DNA from: Burkholderiales bacterium
GTDB taxonomy: Bacteria > Pseudomonadota > Gammaproteobacteria > Burkholderiales > Burkholderiaceae_C
DNA length: 64,000 nt
Direction of reading: 5' to 3'
Assembly: GCA_026400105.1 (NCBI GenBank)
Contig: JAPLPQ010000017.1
Coordinates: 1 to 64,000, forward strand
Shown: one piece after another, positions 51,481 to 60,320 of the stretch
Layout of the letters: each line of letters opens with the position of its first letter
How positions within the stretch are numbered: position 1 is the stretch's first letter
Notes under the pieces: generated by a model
What the model was told of the DNA's origin: nothing
The model's input: the letters and a program-made list of their open reading frames with translations, nothing else
Databases searched by the model: none
Translations under genes and position numbers: made by a program

Positions 51481-51501
51481 GACCCTGGGCCGTCAGAAGC
51501 C

Positions 51502-52080
51502 TCAGAAGCCGAAGCTGGCGCCGGCCCCGAGCAAGGTCGCCACGCCGAGGATGGCAAAGATCGCTGCCGCGATCGAATGGACCAGCTTCATCGGAATCTT
51601 GTTGGCCAGCTTGTCGCCGACGAAGACGGCCGGCACGTCCGCGATCAGCATGCCCAGCGTGGTGCCGATCACGACCAGCAACGGCTGGGCGTAATGCGCG
51701 GCCATCGCCACGGTCGCGATCTGGGTCTTGTCGCCCATCTCGGCCAGGAAGAAGGTGACCAGGGTGGCACCGAAGACGCCGAGGCGCTTGGCGATCTGGG
51801 TTTCCTCTTCCTCGATCTTGTCCGGGATCAGGGTCCAGACCGCCATCGCGATGAACGAGGCGCCCAGCACCCAGCGCAGGATCTCGGGGCTGATCGAGGC
51901 GGTGATCCAGGCGCCAAGTGCCCCCGCGAGTCCGTGGTTGACGATCGTGGCCACCAGGATGCCGAGGATGATGGGCAGGGGTTTCTTGAAGCGGGCGGCC
52001 AGGATGAAGGCCAGCAGCTGGGTCTTGTCGCCGATTTCAGCCAGGGCGACGACGCCAGTCGATACGAAAAGGGATTCCAT
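51502..52080 (-). CDS. TMEM165/GDT1-family manganese exporter
   Basis: A 192-residue membrane protein of the UPF0016 family with six segments arranged as two repeats. Both carry the family ExGDKT motif: ALAEIGDKTQLLAFILAARF (about 13-32) and FFLAEMGDKTQIATVAMAA (about 104-122). Members move Mn (or Ca) out of the cytoplasm. A yybP-ykoY Mn riboswitch occupies the leader, which directly supports a role in Mn export. ATG at 52080; the ribosome site is weak, as expected when a riboswitch controls access. Confidence 0.93.
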   Translation of the reverse strand: MESLFVSTGVVALAEIGDKTQLLAFILAARFKKPLPIILGILVATIVNHGLAGALGAWITASISPEILRWVLGASFIAMAVWTLIPDKIEEEETQIAKRLGVFGATLVTFFLAEMGDKTQIATVAMAAHYAQPLLVVIGTTLGMLIADVPAVFVGDKLANKIPMKLVHSIAAAIFAILGVATLLGAGASFGF

Positions 52081-52123
52081 GAATGTTCCAAGGCCGGTAC
52101 AGAGACAATTGACCACGACGCAT

Positions 52124-52251
52124 CCCCGGCCAGATCGGAGGCATCATGATCAAAGGTCTTGCCAAGCTCGGAAACCGCTTGCGCCATGTCCTGCGGGACA
52201 AGTGTGTTGACGCAAGCCTCTTCAGGCTGAAGAGAGGCTACTCCCCAATGA
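52124..52251 (-). promoter_or_regulatory. yybP-ykoY (manganese) riboswitch
   Basis: On the minus strand the leader of the TMEM165-type gene shows the family signature: GGGGAGTAGCC, then a stem-loop, GCGTCAACACA within a second paired helix (GCTTGCGTCA to GGCGCAAGC), and the second conserved segment CGAGCTTGGCAAGACC, followed by a C-rich closing stem. These match the L1 and L3 Mn-binding loops of the class. It should turn expression on when Mn is high. It ends about 44 bases before the start codon. Confidence 0.9.
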
Positions 52252-52375
52252 AGCCCCGATTATAGAAGCTCGGCACGCGACCGGCCCGGGAGCGGCGGGC
52301 GCGAGGCCGCGAAAAACCCGCGCACTTGCCACCGCAGCGGTTCCCGCGCATCATGCGCGGCAGAAGGAGGCCGAC

Positions 52376-52630
52376 ATGGACGATGAGTTCCAACCCTATG
52401 GCAATGAAAGCGACGTGATCCGCATCGGCGGACTTGAAATCGAAAACCGGCTCGACCGTCTGGTGCTGACCGGCGATCTGGTGCTGAGCCGCGACCGCGC
52501 CGGCCTGGCGCTGACGCGCGAGCTGCACGCGCTGCTCGGGCGCGCGATCACGACGCTGGAGTCCGACCCCGGGCTGCCGGAGCGGATCGAGATCCTGCCG
52601 GCACGCGTGGTGCCGAACCCCTTCGCCTGA
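52376..52630 (+). CDS. Hypothetical protein, 84 aa
   Basis: A small acidic protein, MDDEFQPYGNESDVIRIGGL onward, with a predicted mix of beta and helical segments and no membrane segment. GAAGGAGG six to thirteen bases upstream of the ATG is an excellent ribosome site, supporting translation. A conserved Burkholderiales unknown is likely. No function is proposed. The 52631-52867 stretch after it contains only short hairpins (52803-52819, 52835-52849) and no gene. Confidence 0.72.
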   Translation: MDDEFQPYGNESDVIRIGGLEIENRLDRLVLTGDLVLSRDRAGLALTRELHALLGRAITTLESDPGLPERIEILPARVVPNPFA

Positions 52631-52867
52631 GCCACGCAGGCGCTCACGGCGCTGCCGTCCTGTGACGGGACGGCGGGGGCTGGGTCAGACCGGGAGCAAC
52701 ATTAGCGCCAGCACAAGGACTGCGTCCGCACGATGAGGCGGGCGGTAAACGCCAGACTGGACTACCAAGCAGGTGGGGGGAATTGACTGACTTCGATCCA
52801 GTGACACCCGAAGGGTGTCCGGCCTGGAACCGACGGTTCCTGAGGAACCTTGGGAACTCTTGACAAA

Positions 52868-52944
<77 letters not shown>

Positions 52945-53007
52945 TCAAGAGGGTCTACTGTAACAGAAACCAGCCCCCGCGCGGTGAATCCGCTCAAATA
53001 AATGGCC

Positions 53008-53349
53008 TCAGGCCTTCTTGATGAACTCGGACTTGAGCTGCATCGGACCGAAACCCTCGATCTTGCAGTCGATGTCGTGGTCGCCTTCGATCAGGCGGAT
53101 GTTCTTGACCTTGGTGCCGACCTTGATCACGGTCGACGAGCCCTTGACCTTGAGGTCCTTGACCAGCGTCACGGTGTCGCCGTCCTGCAGCAGGTTGCCG
53201 TGGGCATCCTTCCAGACCTTGGCGGCTTCCTCGGCCGGCGCGGACTCGGTGGCGCTCCACTCGTGGCCGCATTCCGGGCAGATCAGCTGGCTGCCATCCT
53301 CGTAGGTGAATTCGGAGTTGCATTTCGGGCAGGGGGGCAGTGAACTCAT
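53008..53349 (-). CDS. PhnA/YjdM-family zinc-ribbon protein
   Basis: A 113-residue cytosolic protein. N-terminal zinc ribbon [28 protein letters not shown] is split here as CPKC (about 7-10) and CPEC (about 24-27), followed by the YjdM C-terminal SH3-like domain ([20 protein letters not shown]). The family was named for a phosphonate operon but is not required for phosphonate use; its role is unclear. AAGGAAA upstream supports the ATG at 53349. It stands alone between tRNA-fMet and the DUF1275 gene. Confidence 0.92.
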   Translation of the reverse strand: MSSLPPCPKCNSEFTYEDGSQLICPECGHEWSATESAPAEEAAKVWKDAHGNLLQDGDTVTLVKDLKVKGSSTVIKVGTKVKNIRLIEGDHDIDCKIEGFGPMQLKSEFIKKA

Positions 53350-53463
53350 GGGGTTTCCTTTTGGGTAGGGCCTGGACCGACGACTCAGGCGCGTCAGGAC
53401 CGATCTGGCATCTTGTTAACATACCAGAACATCGGCCCCCGACCGAAGCGCCTCCCCCCACCG

Positions 53464-54219
53464 ATGCCGATCCATTACGCCAGAAAATTGACCGGAAGCC
53501 GGCGCAGCGCGCAGGCCAACCACCAGCTTGGCATGATGCTGGCCTTCGTCGCCGGCGCCGCCAACGCGGGCGGCTTCCTGGCCGTGCATCAGTACACCTC
53601 GCACATGACGGGCATCGTATCGGCCATGGCCGACCACCTGGCGCTCGGGCAGTTCCGCGACTACCTGGCCGGCTTCGGCGCCCTGCTGTCCTTCATCGCC
53701 GGCGCGGCCTGCAGCGCAATCCTGGTCAACTTCGCGCGCCGCCGGCGCCTGCACAGCCTGTTCGCGCTGCCGCTGATGGCAGAGGCGCTGCTGCTGCTCG
53801 GTTTTGGCGCGCTGGGCGAACGCCTGTCCCATGTCGCCGGCCTGTTCGTGCCGCTGACGGTGATGCTGCTGAGCTTCATCATGGGGCTGCAGAACGCGCT
53901 GATCACCAAGCTCTCGCACGCCGAGATCCGCACCACCCATATCACCGGCCTGGTGACCGACATCGGGATCGAGCTCGGCAAGATGGCGTACTGGAACTCG
54001 TCCGACCCCGCCTTGGCGCCCGTGCGCGCCAACCCGATCCGGCTGCGGGTATTGCTGCAGCTCGCGGTCTGCTTCTTTGTCGGCGGCGTCAGCGGGGCGC
54101 TGGGCTTCAAGCAGATCGGCTATCTGGCCACCCTGCCGCTGGCGCTGCTGCTGCTGGCGCTGGCCGGAGTGCCCGCGATCGACGACCTGAGCCGGCTCTG
54201 GCGCCGGCGCCAGGGCTGA
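53464..54219 (+). CDS. DUF1275 (YoaK-type) membrane protein
   Basis: A 251-residue protein with about six hydrophobic segments and the family signature FVAGAANAGGFLAVHQYTSH followed by MTGIVSAMADHLALGQF, and NALITKLSHAEIRTTHITGL in the second half. DUF1275 proteins have no proven function; a transporter role has been suggested. ATG at 53464 gives the usual N-terminus; the ribosome site is weak. Confidence 0.85.
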   Translation: MPIHYARKLTGSRRSAQANHQLGMMLAFVAGAANAGGFLAVHQYTSHMTGIVSAMADHLALGQFRDYLAGFGALLSFIAGAACSAILVNFARRRRLHSLFALPLMAEALLLLGFGALGERLSHVAGLFVPLTVMLLSFIMGLQNALITKLSHAEIRTTHITGLVTDIGIELGKMAYWNSSDPALAPVRANPIRLRVLLQLAVCFFVGGVSGALGFKQIGYLATLPLALLLLALAGVPAIDDLSRLWRRRQG

Positions 54220-54273
54220 ACCGGCCTGGCCGCACGAGCCAATCGAGCTTGGCGCGCTGAGGGACAGGCGCGC

Positions 54274-55854
54274 TCAGGCCGCCCTTGTCATGGCCAAGGA
54301 GGGCAGCCTGAACACGGAAGTCGCCTCGACCAAGTCAGCCGCCTTGCGATCCAGGCTCCTGGCAGCCGTGGCCATCTCCTCCACCATGCCGGCATTCTGC
54401 CGGGTAATCTGGTCCATGCTGGTGACGGCGCTGCCGACCTGTGCCACACCGCGACTCTGCTCCTGGCTGGCGACGGTGATTTCCGCGACGACATCCGTCA
54501 CCTGCTTGATTCCGGAGACGATGTCGGCCATGGTCTTGCCGGCACTCTCGACCAGCGCCGCCCCCTGCTCGACCCGCTGCACGCTGTCGGTGATGAGGGA
54601 CTTGATTTCACGCGCCGCCGTCGAGCTGCGTCCGGCCAGACTGCGGACCTCACTGGCGACCACGGCAAAGCCACGTCCCTGCGCCCCTGCACGGGCCGCC
54701 TCGACGGCCGCATTGAGTGCCAGCAGATTGGTCTGGAACGCGATGCTGTCGATGACAGCGATGATGTCGGAGATCTTGCGCGAGCTCTCGTTGATGCCCT
54801 GCATGGTTTTCACCACATTGCCGACCACTTCACCGCCATAAGCGGCAACCTGGCTGGCACTCTGGGACAGCTGGTTCGCCTGACGGGCGCTGTCCGCGTT
54901 CTGGCGCACGGTGGAACCGAATTCCTCAATCGAACCCGCCATCTCTGCCAGTGAATTGGCCTGGGTTTCGGTGCGCGAAGACAGCTCCATATTGCCAGCC
55001 GCGATCTGTTGCGAGGCGGAAGACACCGCGTCGGAATCCCTGCGCACCCCGGCCACGATCTGGACCAGGCCGTCCTGCATGCGCTTGACCGCAGCCAGCA
55101 CGCTGCTGGCGTCACCAGGGCGCAAGGCGAGCTGGCGGGTCAGGTCTCCTGCTGCCACTTCATTGAAGATCTCGCGCAGCTCCCGGGGTTCGGTCCCGAG
55201 ATCGGCGGCCAGGCTGCGCTCGATCAGCAAGGCCGCCATGACCGATAGCGCAAGCGCCAGCACGATGCCGAGGATCAGTCCGTTGCGCTGGACCTCATAG
55301 GAATCGCGCGCCTCGGCCAGCAGGATGTTGGAACGACGCTTGGCAAACTCGGCATAGTCATTCGAAGCCTTGATGAGCCTGGCCAGCAAGGGACGACATT
55401 CGTCATTCATGCGCTGGATGGCCGTACCGTGCTCTCCCTTGAGCGCAAGGTCCACGATGCCCAGGGCGACCGGGGCGTAGAGCTTCTCGGTCTCCTCGAT
55501 CAGCGCGATCAGCTTGCGCCCCTCGGGCGCTACATCGGTGGCCTCGGCCAGTTTCTTGAGTTGCGCAAGCGCATCGGAGACATCGGCATGCGCCTTGTCG
55601 ACTGCAGCCTTTTCATGGACCAGATCCTCGGACCGGGTCACCAGCACCAGGTTGCGCGCCGCGATGGCACGCTGCTCGACTCCCTCCCGGACACGCTCGA
55701 CCGTATAGGTACGGGCGTTGATTCCATTGACAAAACGATCAAAACGATCATTCGCCTCCGATAAAAGCATGATGCCAGCAGTGGAAATCACGATGACAAC
55801 TGCAATGACTAGGCTAAAAACGATCGCCAGCTTGCTACGAATTGATAATTCCAC
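54274..55854 (-). CDS. Methyl-accepting chemotaxis protein
   Basis: A 526-residue chemoreceptor: N-terminal membrane segment (about 10-30), periplasmic four-helix-bundle sensor (about 31-190), second segment (about 190-210), HAMP (about 211-265), and a signalling domain with the conserved hairpin [20 protein letters not shown] followed by [20 protein letters not shown]. No CheR-binding pentapeptide is seen at the C-terminus. The GTG start at 55854 has AGGAAGGAA seven to nine bases upstream. Ligand unknown; no chemotaxis genes adjacent. Its upstream region, 55855-55984, is A/T-rich and should also carry the nrd promoter on the other strand. Confidence 0.93.
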   Translation of the reverse strand: MELSIRSKLAIVFSLVIAVVIVISTAGIMLLSEANDRFDRFVNGINARTYTVERVREGVEQRAIAARNLVLVTRSEDLVHEKAAVDKAHADVSDALAQLKKLAEATDVAPEGRKLIALIEETEKLYAPVALGIVDLALKGEHGTAIQRMNDECRPLLARLIKASNDYAEFAKRRSNILLAEARDSYEVQRNGLILGIVLALALSVMAALLIERSLAADLGTEPRELREIFNEVAAGDLTRQLALRPGDASSVLAAVKRMQDGLVQIVAGVRRDSDAVSSASQQIAAGNMELSSRTETQANSLAEMAGSIEEFGSTVRQNADSARQANQLSQSASQVAAYGGEVVGNVVKTMQGINESSRKISDIIAVIDSIAFQTNLLALNAAVEAARAGAQGRGFAVVASEVRSLAGRSSTAAREIKSLITDSVQRVEQGAALVESAGKTMADIVSGIKQVTDVVAEITVASQEQSRGVAQVGSAVTSMDQITRQNAGMVEEMATAARSLDRKAADLVEATSVFRLPSLAMTRAA

Positions 55855-55984
55855 CAGAAAATTCCTTCCTGCAACTGCTAAATAAAAACACTATTTAAAC
55901 AGAAAAGTTAATTCGAGAATCATGAGCAGATACCCGTACCGTCCGACGATCCACCACGAACCGGTATGATTCCGCCTTCGGGTG

Positions 55985-56157
55985 CGCTCGCTCGGTTGGC
56001 CGGGCGACGTTAAACGGGAAGTCGGTGCCGCTGCTGCAAGCAGCCATTCCGGCGCAGCCCCCGCTGCTGTAAGCCTGACGACTCCGCCTGTTGCCACTGT
56101 GCGCAAGCATGGGAAGGCGCGGAGAAGGATGAAGGCAAGCCAGAATATCGGCCCGAA
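55985..56157 (+). promoter_or_regulatory. Cobalamin riboswitch upstream of nrdAB
   Basis: The leader contains the class features in order: TAAACGGGAAGTCGGTGCC (about 56010-56028), GCGCAGCCCCCGCTGCTGTA, GACGA, GCCACTGTGC, AAGCATGGGAAGGC, GGATGAAGGC, and the B12 box AAGCCAGAATATCGGCC (56137-56153, three differences from consensus). A terminator follows at once. Adenosylcobalamin binding should end transcription before nrdA. Confidence 0.93.
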
Positions 56158-56188
56158 AAACAGCCAGCACCATTCCCCGGGGTGACGG

Positions 56189-56238
56189 GAAAAAGCGGCC
56201 GCAGCGCCCTGGCAGAAGCCAGGCTGGCGGCTTTTTTT
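56189..56238 (+). terminator. Terminator of the cobalamin riboswitch (expression platform)
   Basis: CCTGGC-AGAA-GCCAGG forms the core, extended by flanking G/C and A-rich/T-rich arms, and ends in seven T (56232-56238). It lies about 30 bases after the aptamer. Confidence 0.88.
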
Positions 56239-56287
56239 CATCCTCCGCCTGGTGCCGTTTCCGGAACCATTCGACGGGAGGATTCGA

Positions 56288-56395
56288 ATGCATGTCTTTG
56301 CTCACCACCGCCTGCCCGGACCAGCGTCCGGGCGGCCCGCTGTCGCACTGGCCCTGAAGGCCGTCGGCGTGCCCCCCAGGCGGACGGCCCCCTAG
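56288..56395 (+). CDS. Possible 35-residue leader peptide between riboswitch and nrdA
   Basis: An ATG preceded by GGGAGG at six bases, the best ribosome site in this leader and better than that of nrdA. The frame starts MHVFAHHRLPGPASG and stops at TAG 56393, 85 bases before nrdA. No similarity is recognised. It may be a translated leader that influences nrdA, or chance in GC-rich DNA. Confidence 0.35.
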   Translation: MHVFAHHRLPGPASGRPAVALALKAVGVPPRRTAP

Positions 56396-56480
56396 CCGAC
56401 CGCCTATCGCCATTCCCGACCGACCGCCCCGGCTGCTGCCGGCGGGCGGACTGTCCCTCCATTTTTCCTGCATCACCTCC

Positions 56481-58760
56481 ATGGACGTCATCAAGCGCGA
56501 CGGCTCGCGCGAAGCCTTCGACTTCGCCAAAATCGAGCGACTCAACGAATTTGCCACCCAGGGCCTCAATGTCGACCTGGGCCTGTTGCGCAGCCAGATC
56601 AAGCTGCTGGTCTACGATGGCATGCAGACGCGCGAGATCTTCCAGGCGCAGAACAAGGCTGCCGCCGGCCTGATCTCGACCGACAACCCGGACTTCACCT
56701 TCGTCGCGGCGCGCTATCTGCTGGCCGAGACCATGAAGATCGCGACCGGCTCGGCGCGCTATCCGGCACTGGCCGAAACGATCGCCCGCGGTGTCGCGGC
56801 CGGTCGCTACACCGCGCGCATGGGCGAGGCCTTCGACCTGGCCGCGCTCGATGCCGCGATCAAGCCCGAGCGCGACTACCAGTTCGACTACTACGGACTG
56901 CAGAACCTGGTCGACCGCTACCTGATGCGCGACGTGCAGCAGCAGCTGATCGAGCTGCCGCAGCATTTCTTCATGCGGGTGGCGATGGGCGTTTCGCTGC
57001 AGGAGGACCAGCCGACCGCGCGTGCGATCGAGTTCTACGACCTGCTGTCGAGCTTCGACTACATGGCTTCGACGCCAACGCTGTTCAACTCGGGCACCGT
57101 CCACTCGCAGCTGTCGAGCTGCTACCTCAACAGCGTCAATGACCAGATCAGCGCCGACATCGATGCCGGCGAGCACCGCTTCGCCTCGATCTTCGGCACC
57201 ATCGAGGAGTCGGCCCGGCTGAGCAAGTACGCTGGCGGCATCGGCACCGACTGGACCCGTGTGCGCGCGGCCGGCTCGCATATCCAGTCGACCAACGGCA
57301 AGAGCTCGGGCGTCATCCCCTACCTGAAGATCTACAACGACACCGCGGTCGGCGTGAACCAGGGCGGCCGGCGCAAGGGCAGCTTCGCGCCCTACCTCGA
57401 GGTCTGGCATCCGGATTTCTGGGACTACTGCGAGATCAAGAAAGAGTTCGGCGACGATCGCCTGCGCGCGCACGACATCTTCCCGGCGGCCTGGATCGCC
57501 GACCTGTTCATGGAGCGGGTCGAGAGCAACGGCATCTGGAGCGAGTTCCAGCCCGAGCGCTTCCCCGAGCTGCACGAGCTCTACGGCAACGCCTTCAAGG
57601 CCCGCTACGAGCAGCTCGAGCGCGAAGGCAAGGCCTACAAGCAGCGCCCGGCGGTCGAGGTCTGGAAGCGCATCCTGACCAACCTGTTCGAGACCGGCCA
57701 TCCCTGGATCACCTTCAAGGACGAGTGCAACCGCCGCTCGCCGCAGGACCATGTCGGCGTCGTGCACAGCTCGAATCTCTGCACCGAGATCACGCTCAAC
57801 ACCAGCGACACCGAGACCGCGGTCTGCAACCTGGGCTCGGTCAACCTGGCGCGCCATGTGCGTGACGGCCAGCTCGATGGCGACAAGATCGCACGCACGG
57901 TCAAGACCGCGCTGCGCATGCTCGACAACGTGATCGACCTGAACTTCTACCCGTCGGACCGCGCGCGCAATTCGAACCTGCGCCATCGCCCGGTCGGCCT
58001 GGGCCTGATGGGGGAGACCGAGGCCAAGGTGGCCTGCGGCATCGATTTCGCGAGCGCCGCCGGCGTGGCGTTCTCGGACCGGGCCATGGAGCTGATCAGC
58101 TTCCACGCGATCCAGGCCTCGAGCGCACTGGCGCAGGAGCGCGGCGCCTACGAGACCTTCCCGGGCTCCAAGTGGAGCCGGGGCCTGCTGCCGATCGACA
58201 CCGCGCGCCGCCACGAGACCAGCCTCGGCGCAGCGGCCTGGACGGCGCTGCGGGCCCAGGTCCAGGCCCAGGGCATGCGCAACAGCAACGTGATGGCGAT
58301 CGCGCCGACCGCGACGATCTCGATCATCACCGGCACCACGCCCTGCATCGAGCCGATCTTCGAGATCGAGCGCTCGGAGAAGAACATGAGCGGCCAGTTC
58401 AAGGTGGTCGATCCCTGCGTCAAGTACGGCCGCCCGGACCTGCTCAAGACGGTGTGGGAGATCGATCCGGGCTGGATCCTGCAGAGCGCCGCCGCGCGCC
58501 AGAAATGGATCGACCAGTCGCAGAGCGTCAACATCTTCGTCAAGCAGGGCACCAAGGGCCGCGAGCTGGCCGAGATCTATCTGAGCGCCTGGAAGCTCGG
58601 CCTCAAGACCACCTATTACCTGCGCGGCCAGACCAAGACCAAGGAAGTCGCCAAGCCGGCGCTGGCCAATGCCGCGCTGCCGGCAGGCGATGTGGCGGAT
58701 ACCGAACTGCCGACCAATTTCTGCTCGATCGACAACCCGAACTGCGAGGCCTGCCAATGA
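56481..58760 (+). CDS. nrdA: Ribonucleoside-diphosphate reductase class Ia, alpha subunit
   Basis: A 759-residue enzyme that makes deoxyribonucleotides. N-terminal ATP-cone (about 1-90) for overall allosteric control; active site with SQLSSCYL (Cys about 213), SSNLCTEI (Asn-Cys-Glu radical triad), TAVCNLGSVNL (second redox Cys), radical-path Tyr pair TTYYLRGQTK, and the C-terminal redox tail CSIDNPNCEACQ. It needs oxygen and a metal-tyrosyl subunit, not B12. A cobalamin riboswitch with terminator lies upstream, so it should be shut off when B12 is plentiful. The ribosome site is poor (CCTCC right before the ATG does not pair). Overlaps nrdB by ATGA. Confidence 0.97.
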   Translation: MDVIKRDGSREAFDFAKIERLNEFATQGLNVDLGLLRSQIKLLVYDGMQTREIFQAQNKAAAGLISTDNPDFTFVAARYLLAETMKIATGSARYPALAETIARGVAAGRYTARMGEAFDLAALDAAIKPERDYQFDYYGLQNLVDRYLMRDVQQQLIELPQHFFMRVAMGVSLQEDQPTARAIEFYDLLSSFDYMASTPTLFNSGTVHSQLSSCYLNSVNDQISADIDAGEHRFASIFGTIEESARLSKYAGGIGTDWTRVRAAGSHIQSTNGKSSGVIPYLKIYNDTAVGVNQGGRRKGSFAPYLEVWHPDFWDYCEIKKEFGDDRLRAHDIFPAAWIADLFMERVESNGIWSEFQPERFPELHELYGNAFKARYEQLEREGKAYKQRPAVEVWKRILTNLFETGHPWITFKDECNRRSPQDHVGVVHSSNLCTEITLNTSDTETAVCNLGSVNLARHVRDGQLDGDKIARTVKTALRMLDNVIDLNFYPSDRARNSNLRHRPVGLGLMGETEAKVACGIDFASAAGVAFSDRAMELISFHAIQASSALAQERGAYETFPGSKWSRGLLPIDTARRHETSLGAAAWTALRAQVQAQGMRNSNVMAIAPTATISIITGTTPCIEPIFEIERSEKNMSGQFKVVDPCVKYGRPDLLKTVWEIDPGWILQSAAARQKWIDQSQSVNIFVKQGTKGRELAEIYLSAWKLGLKTTYYLRGQTKTKEVAKPALANAALPAGDVADTELPTNFCSIDNPNCEACQ

Positions 58761-59770
58761 GCTCGACCCTGAACAACACGACCCGCATCACCAACGAGCG
58801 CCGCATCGCCTTCGGGCCGCAGGACCAGCTCATGAACATGTCGCGGACAAAATATAAGTGGGCGACCGAGATCTACGACCGCATGGAAGCCAACACCTGG
58901 TTCCCGAAGTCGATCCCGCTGGTGGCCGACCGCGAGACCTACCGCAGCGGCGCGCTCAACGCGCGCGAGCGCAATGCCTATGACAAGGCGCTGGCCTTCG
59001 TGTCGAACCTGGACGGCATCCAGTTCAACAACCTGATCCACAACATCGGCCAGCACATCACGGCGCCCGAGGTCAGCCTGGCAATCGCGCGCCAGGCGTC
59101 GGAGGAAGGCGTGCATGTGCGCAGCTACCAGTTCCTGATCGAGGCGGTTTCGCTCGATCCGGAATCGGTCTACATGATGTTCGAGCATGACGGCATGCTG
59201 GCCAGGAAGAACGAATTCATCATGCGTTCCTCGTCGGTGCTGAAGGACGACCCGACGCCGGCCAACTTCGCGCGCGCCATCGTCGGCAACGTGATCCTGG
59301 AAGGCATCTACTTCTACTCGGCCTTCCTGGTGTTCTACACGCTGGCACGCAACGGCAAGATGCTGGGCAGCGCGGACATGATCAAGTACATCAACCGCGA
59401 CGAGGGCGAGACCCATCTCGACCTGTTCACCAACCTGCACCACGCCTTCCAGGCCGAGAACCCCGAGCTCTACGACGAGCAATTCCGCCACGATGCGATC
59501 CAGCTGATCAAGGACGCGGTCGAGCTCGAGGTCAGCTGGGGCCAGTACATCATCCAGGGCGGCATCCTGGGCCTGACCGACGAGGTGGTGGAGAACTTCG
59601 TCAAGGGCCTGGCCAACAAGCGCGCGATGGCGCTGAACCTGGGCGTGATCTATCCGGGCGTGGTCAACGCCGTGCCCTGGTTCGACGACTTCAGCAAGCC
59701 CAACGGCACGCGCAGCAACTTCTTCGAGAGCAAGCCGACCGACTACGCCACCGACGGCCTGGAGTGGTGA
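58757..59770 (+). CDS. nrdB: Ribonucleoside-diphosphate reductase class I, beta subunit
   Basis: A 337-residue di-metal protein that generates the radical for NrdA. Ligands visible: Asp86 (NLDGIQF), Glu117 and His120 (EGVH), Glu182 (ILEGIYFY) and the RDEGETH segment with His220. The radical Tyr124 is in EGVHVRSY. The last motif is one residue longer than the usual RDExxH, so the position of the third glutamate is uncertain (Glu216 or Glu218). ATG overlaps the nrdA stop. No ferredoxin (NrdX/YfaE) gene follows; a parS palindrome does. Confidence 0.95.
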   Translation: MSSTLNNTTRITNERRIAFGPQDQLMNMSRTKYKWATEIYDRMEANTWFPKSIPLVADRETYRSGALNARERNAYDKALAFVSNLDGIQFNNLIHNIGQHITAPEVSLAIARQASEEGVHVRSYQFLIEAVSLDPESVYMMFEHDGMLARKNEFIMRSSSVLKDDPTPANFARAIVGNVILEGIYFYSAFLVFYTLARNGKMLGSADMIKYINRDEGETHLDLFTNLHHAFQAENPELYDEQFRHDAIQLIKDAVELEVSWGQYIIQGGILGLTDEVVENFVKGLANKRAMALNLGVIYPGVVNAVPWFDDFSKPNGTRSNFFESKPTDYATDGLEW

Positions 59771-59780
59771 GCGGCCGGAC

Positions 59781-59796
59781 TGTTCCACGTGGAACA
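59781..59796. repeat. parS site after nrdB
   Basis: TGTTCCACGTGGAACA, perfect consensus. The palindrome extends to 26 bases (59776-59801) and lies five bases past the nrdB stop, so it may also act as a stem in the nrd message. Confidence 0.95.
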
Positions 59797-59818
59797 GTCC
59801 GCGCCTAGAATGGCTGGC

Positions 59819-60241
59819 ATGCAGCCGCGCCTGACCGTTCTCACGCTCGCGGTCGATGATCTCGACCGCGCCGTCGCGTTCTACCGCGACGGACTGGGCT
59901 GGCCGACCCAGGGCATTGTCGGCGCGGAGCTGCCGAATGGCGCTGTGGCCTTCTTCCGGCTCGAAGGCGGTCTGCGGCTCGCGCTCTGGCCGCGCGCCAG
60001 CCTGGCGGCCGACACCGGCCTGCCGCCCGGCCCGCCGGCCGCGACCGAACTGCTGCTCGGACACAACGTCGCGTCCGAACCGGAGGTGGATAGCGTGATG
60101 GCACTGGCGCTCAAGGCCGGGGCGTGCCTCGTCAAGCCGGCGCAACCCACCTTCTGGGGCGGCTATGCCGGCTGCTTCCAGGACCCCGACGGCCACCTCT
60201 GGGAAGTGGTGTTCAACCCCGATCTCGACCAGCTGGGCTAG
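59819..60241 (+). CDS. VOC-family (glyoxalase/bleomycin-resistance-like) protein
   Basis: A 140-residue vicinal-oxygen-chelate protein with beta-alpha-beta-beta-beta repeats: LTVLTLAVDDLDRAVAFYRD at the N-terminus and GGYAGCFQDPDGHLWEVVFN near the C-terminus, with a Glu metal ligand in HLWEV. Family includes glyoxalase I, extradiol dioxygenases and antibiotic-binding proteins. The ATG at 59819 gives the usual start; an ATG at 59810 is possible. A TAGAAT box just upstream suggests a near-leaderless transcript. Confidence 0.83.
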   Translation: MQPRLTVLTLAVDDLDRAVAFYRDGLGWPTQGIVGAELPNGAVAFFRLEGGLRLALWPRASLAADTGLPPGPPAATELLLGHNVASEPEVDSVMALALKAGACLVKPAQPTFWGGYAGCFQDPDGHLWEVVFNPDLDQLG

Positions 60242-60320
60242 CCGGACCGCCATTGCCAGGCCAGGGCGCTGGTCAAGCCTATGCACAATAGGGTGGATCA
60301 CCTCCCCCCAGACGCAAGCC

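Noticed and set aside
52631-52867. Possible small RNA or gene between the 84-aa protein and tRNA-fMet
   Set aside because: Only two short hairpins without T-tracts and no open frame with a ribosome site; probably tRNA trailer sequence.
55855-55984. Possible NrdR boxes upstream of nrdAB
   Set aside because: AACACTATTTAAAC partly resembles half a box, but I could not find a pair of ACACTATATATAGTGT-like sites at the right spacing.
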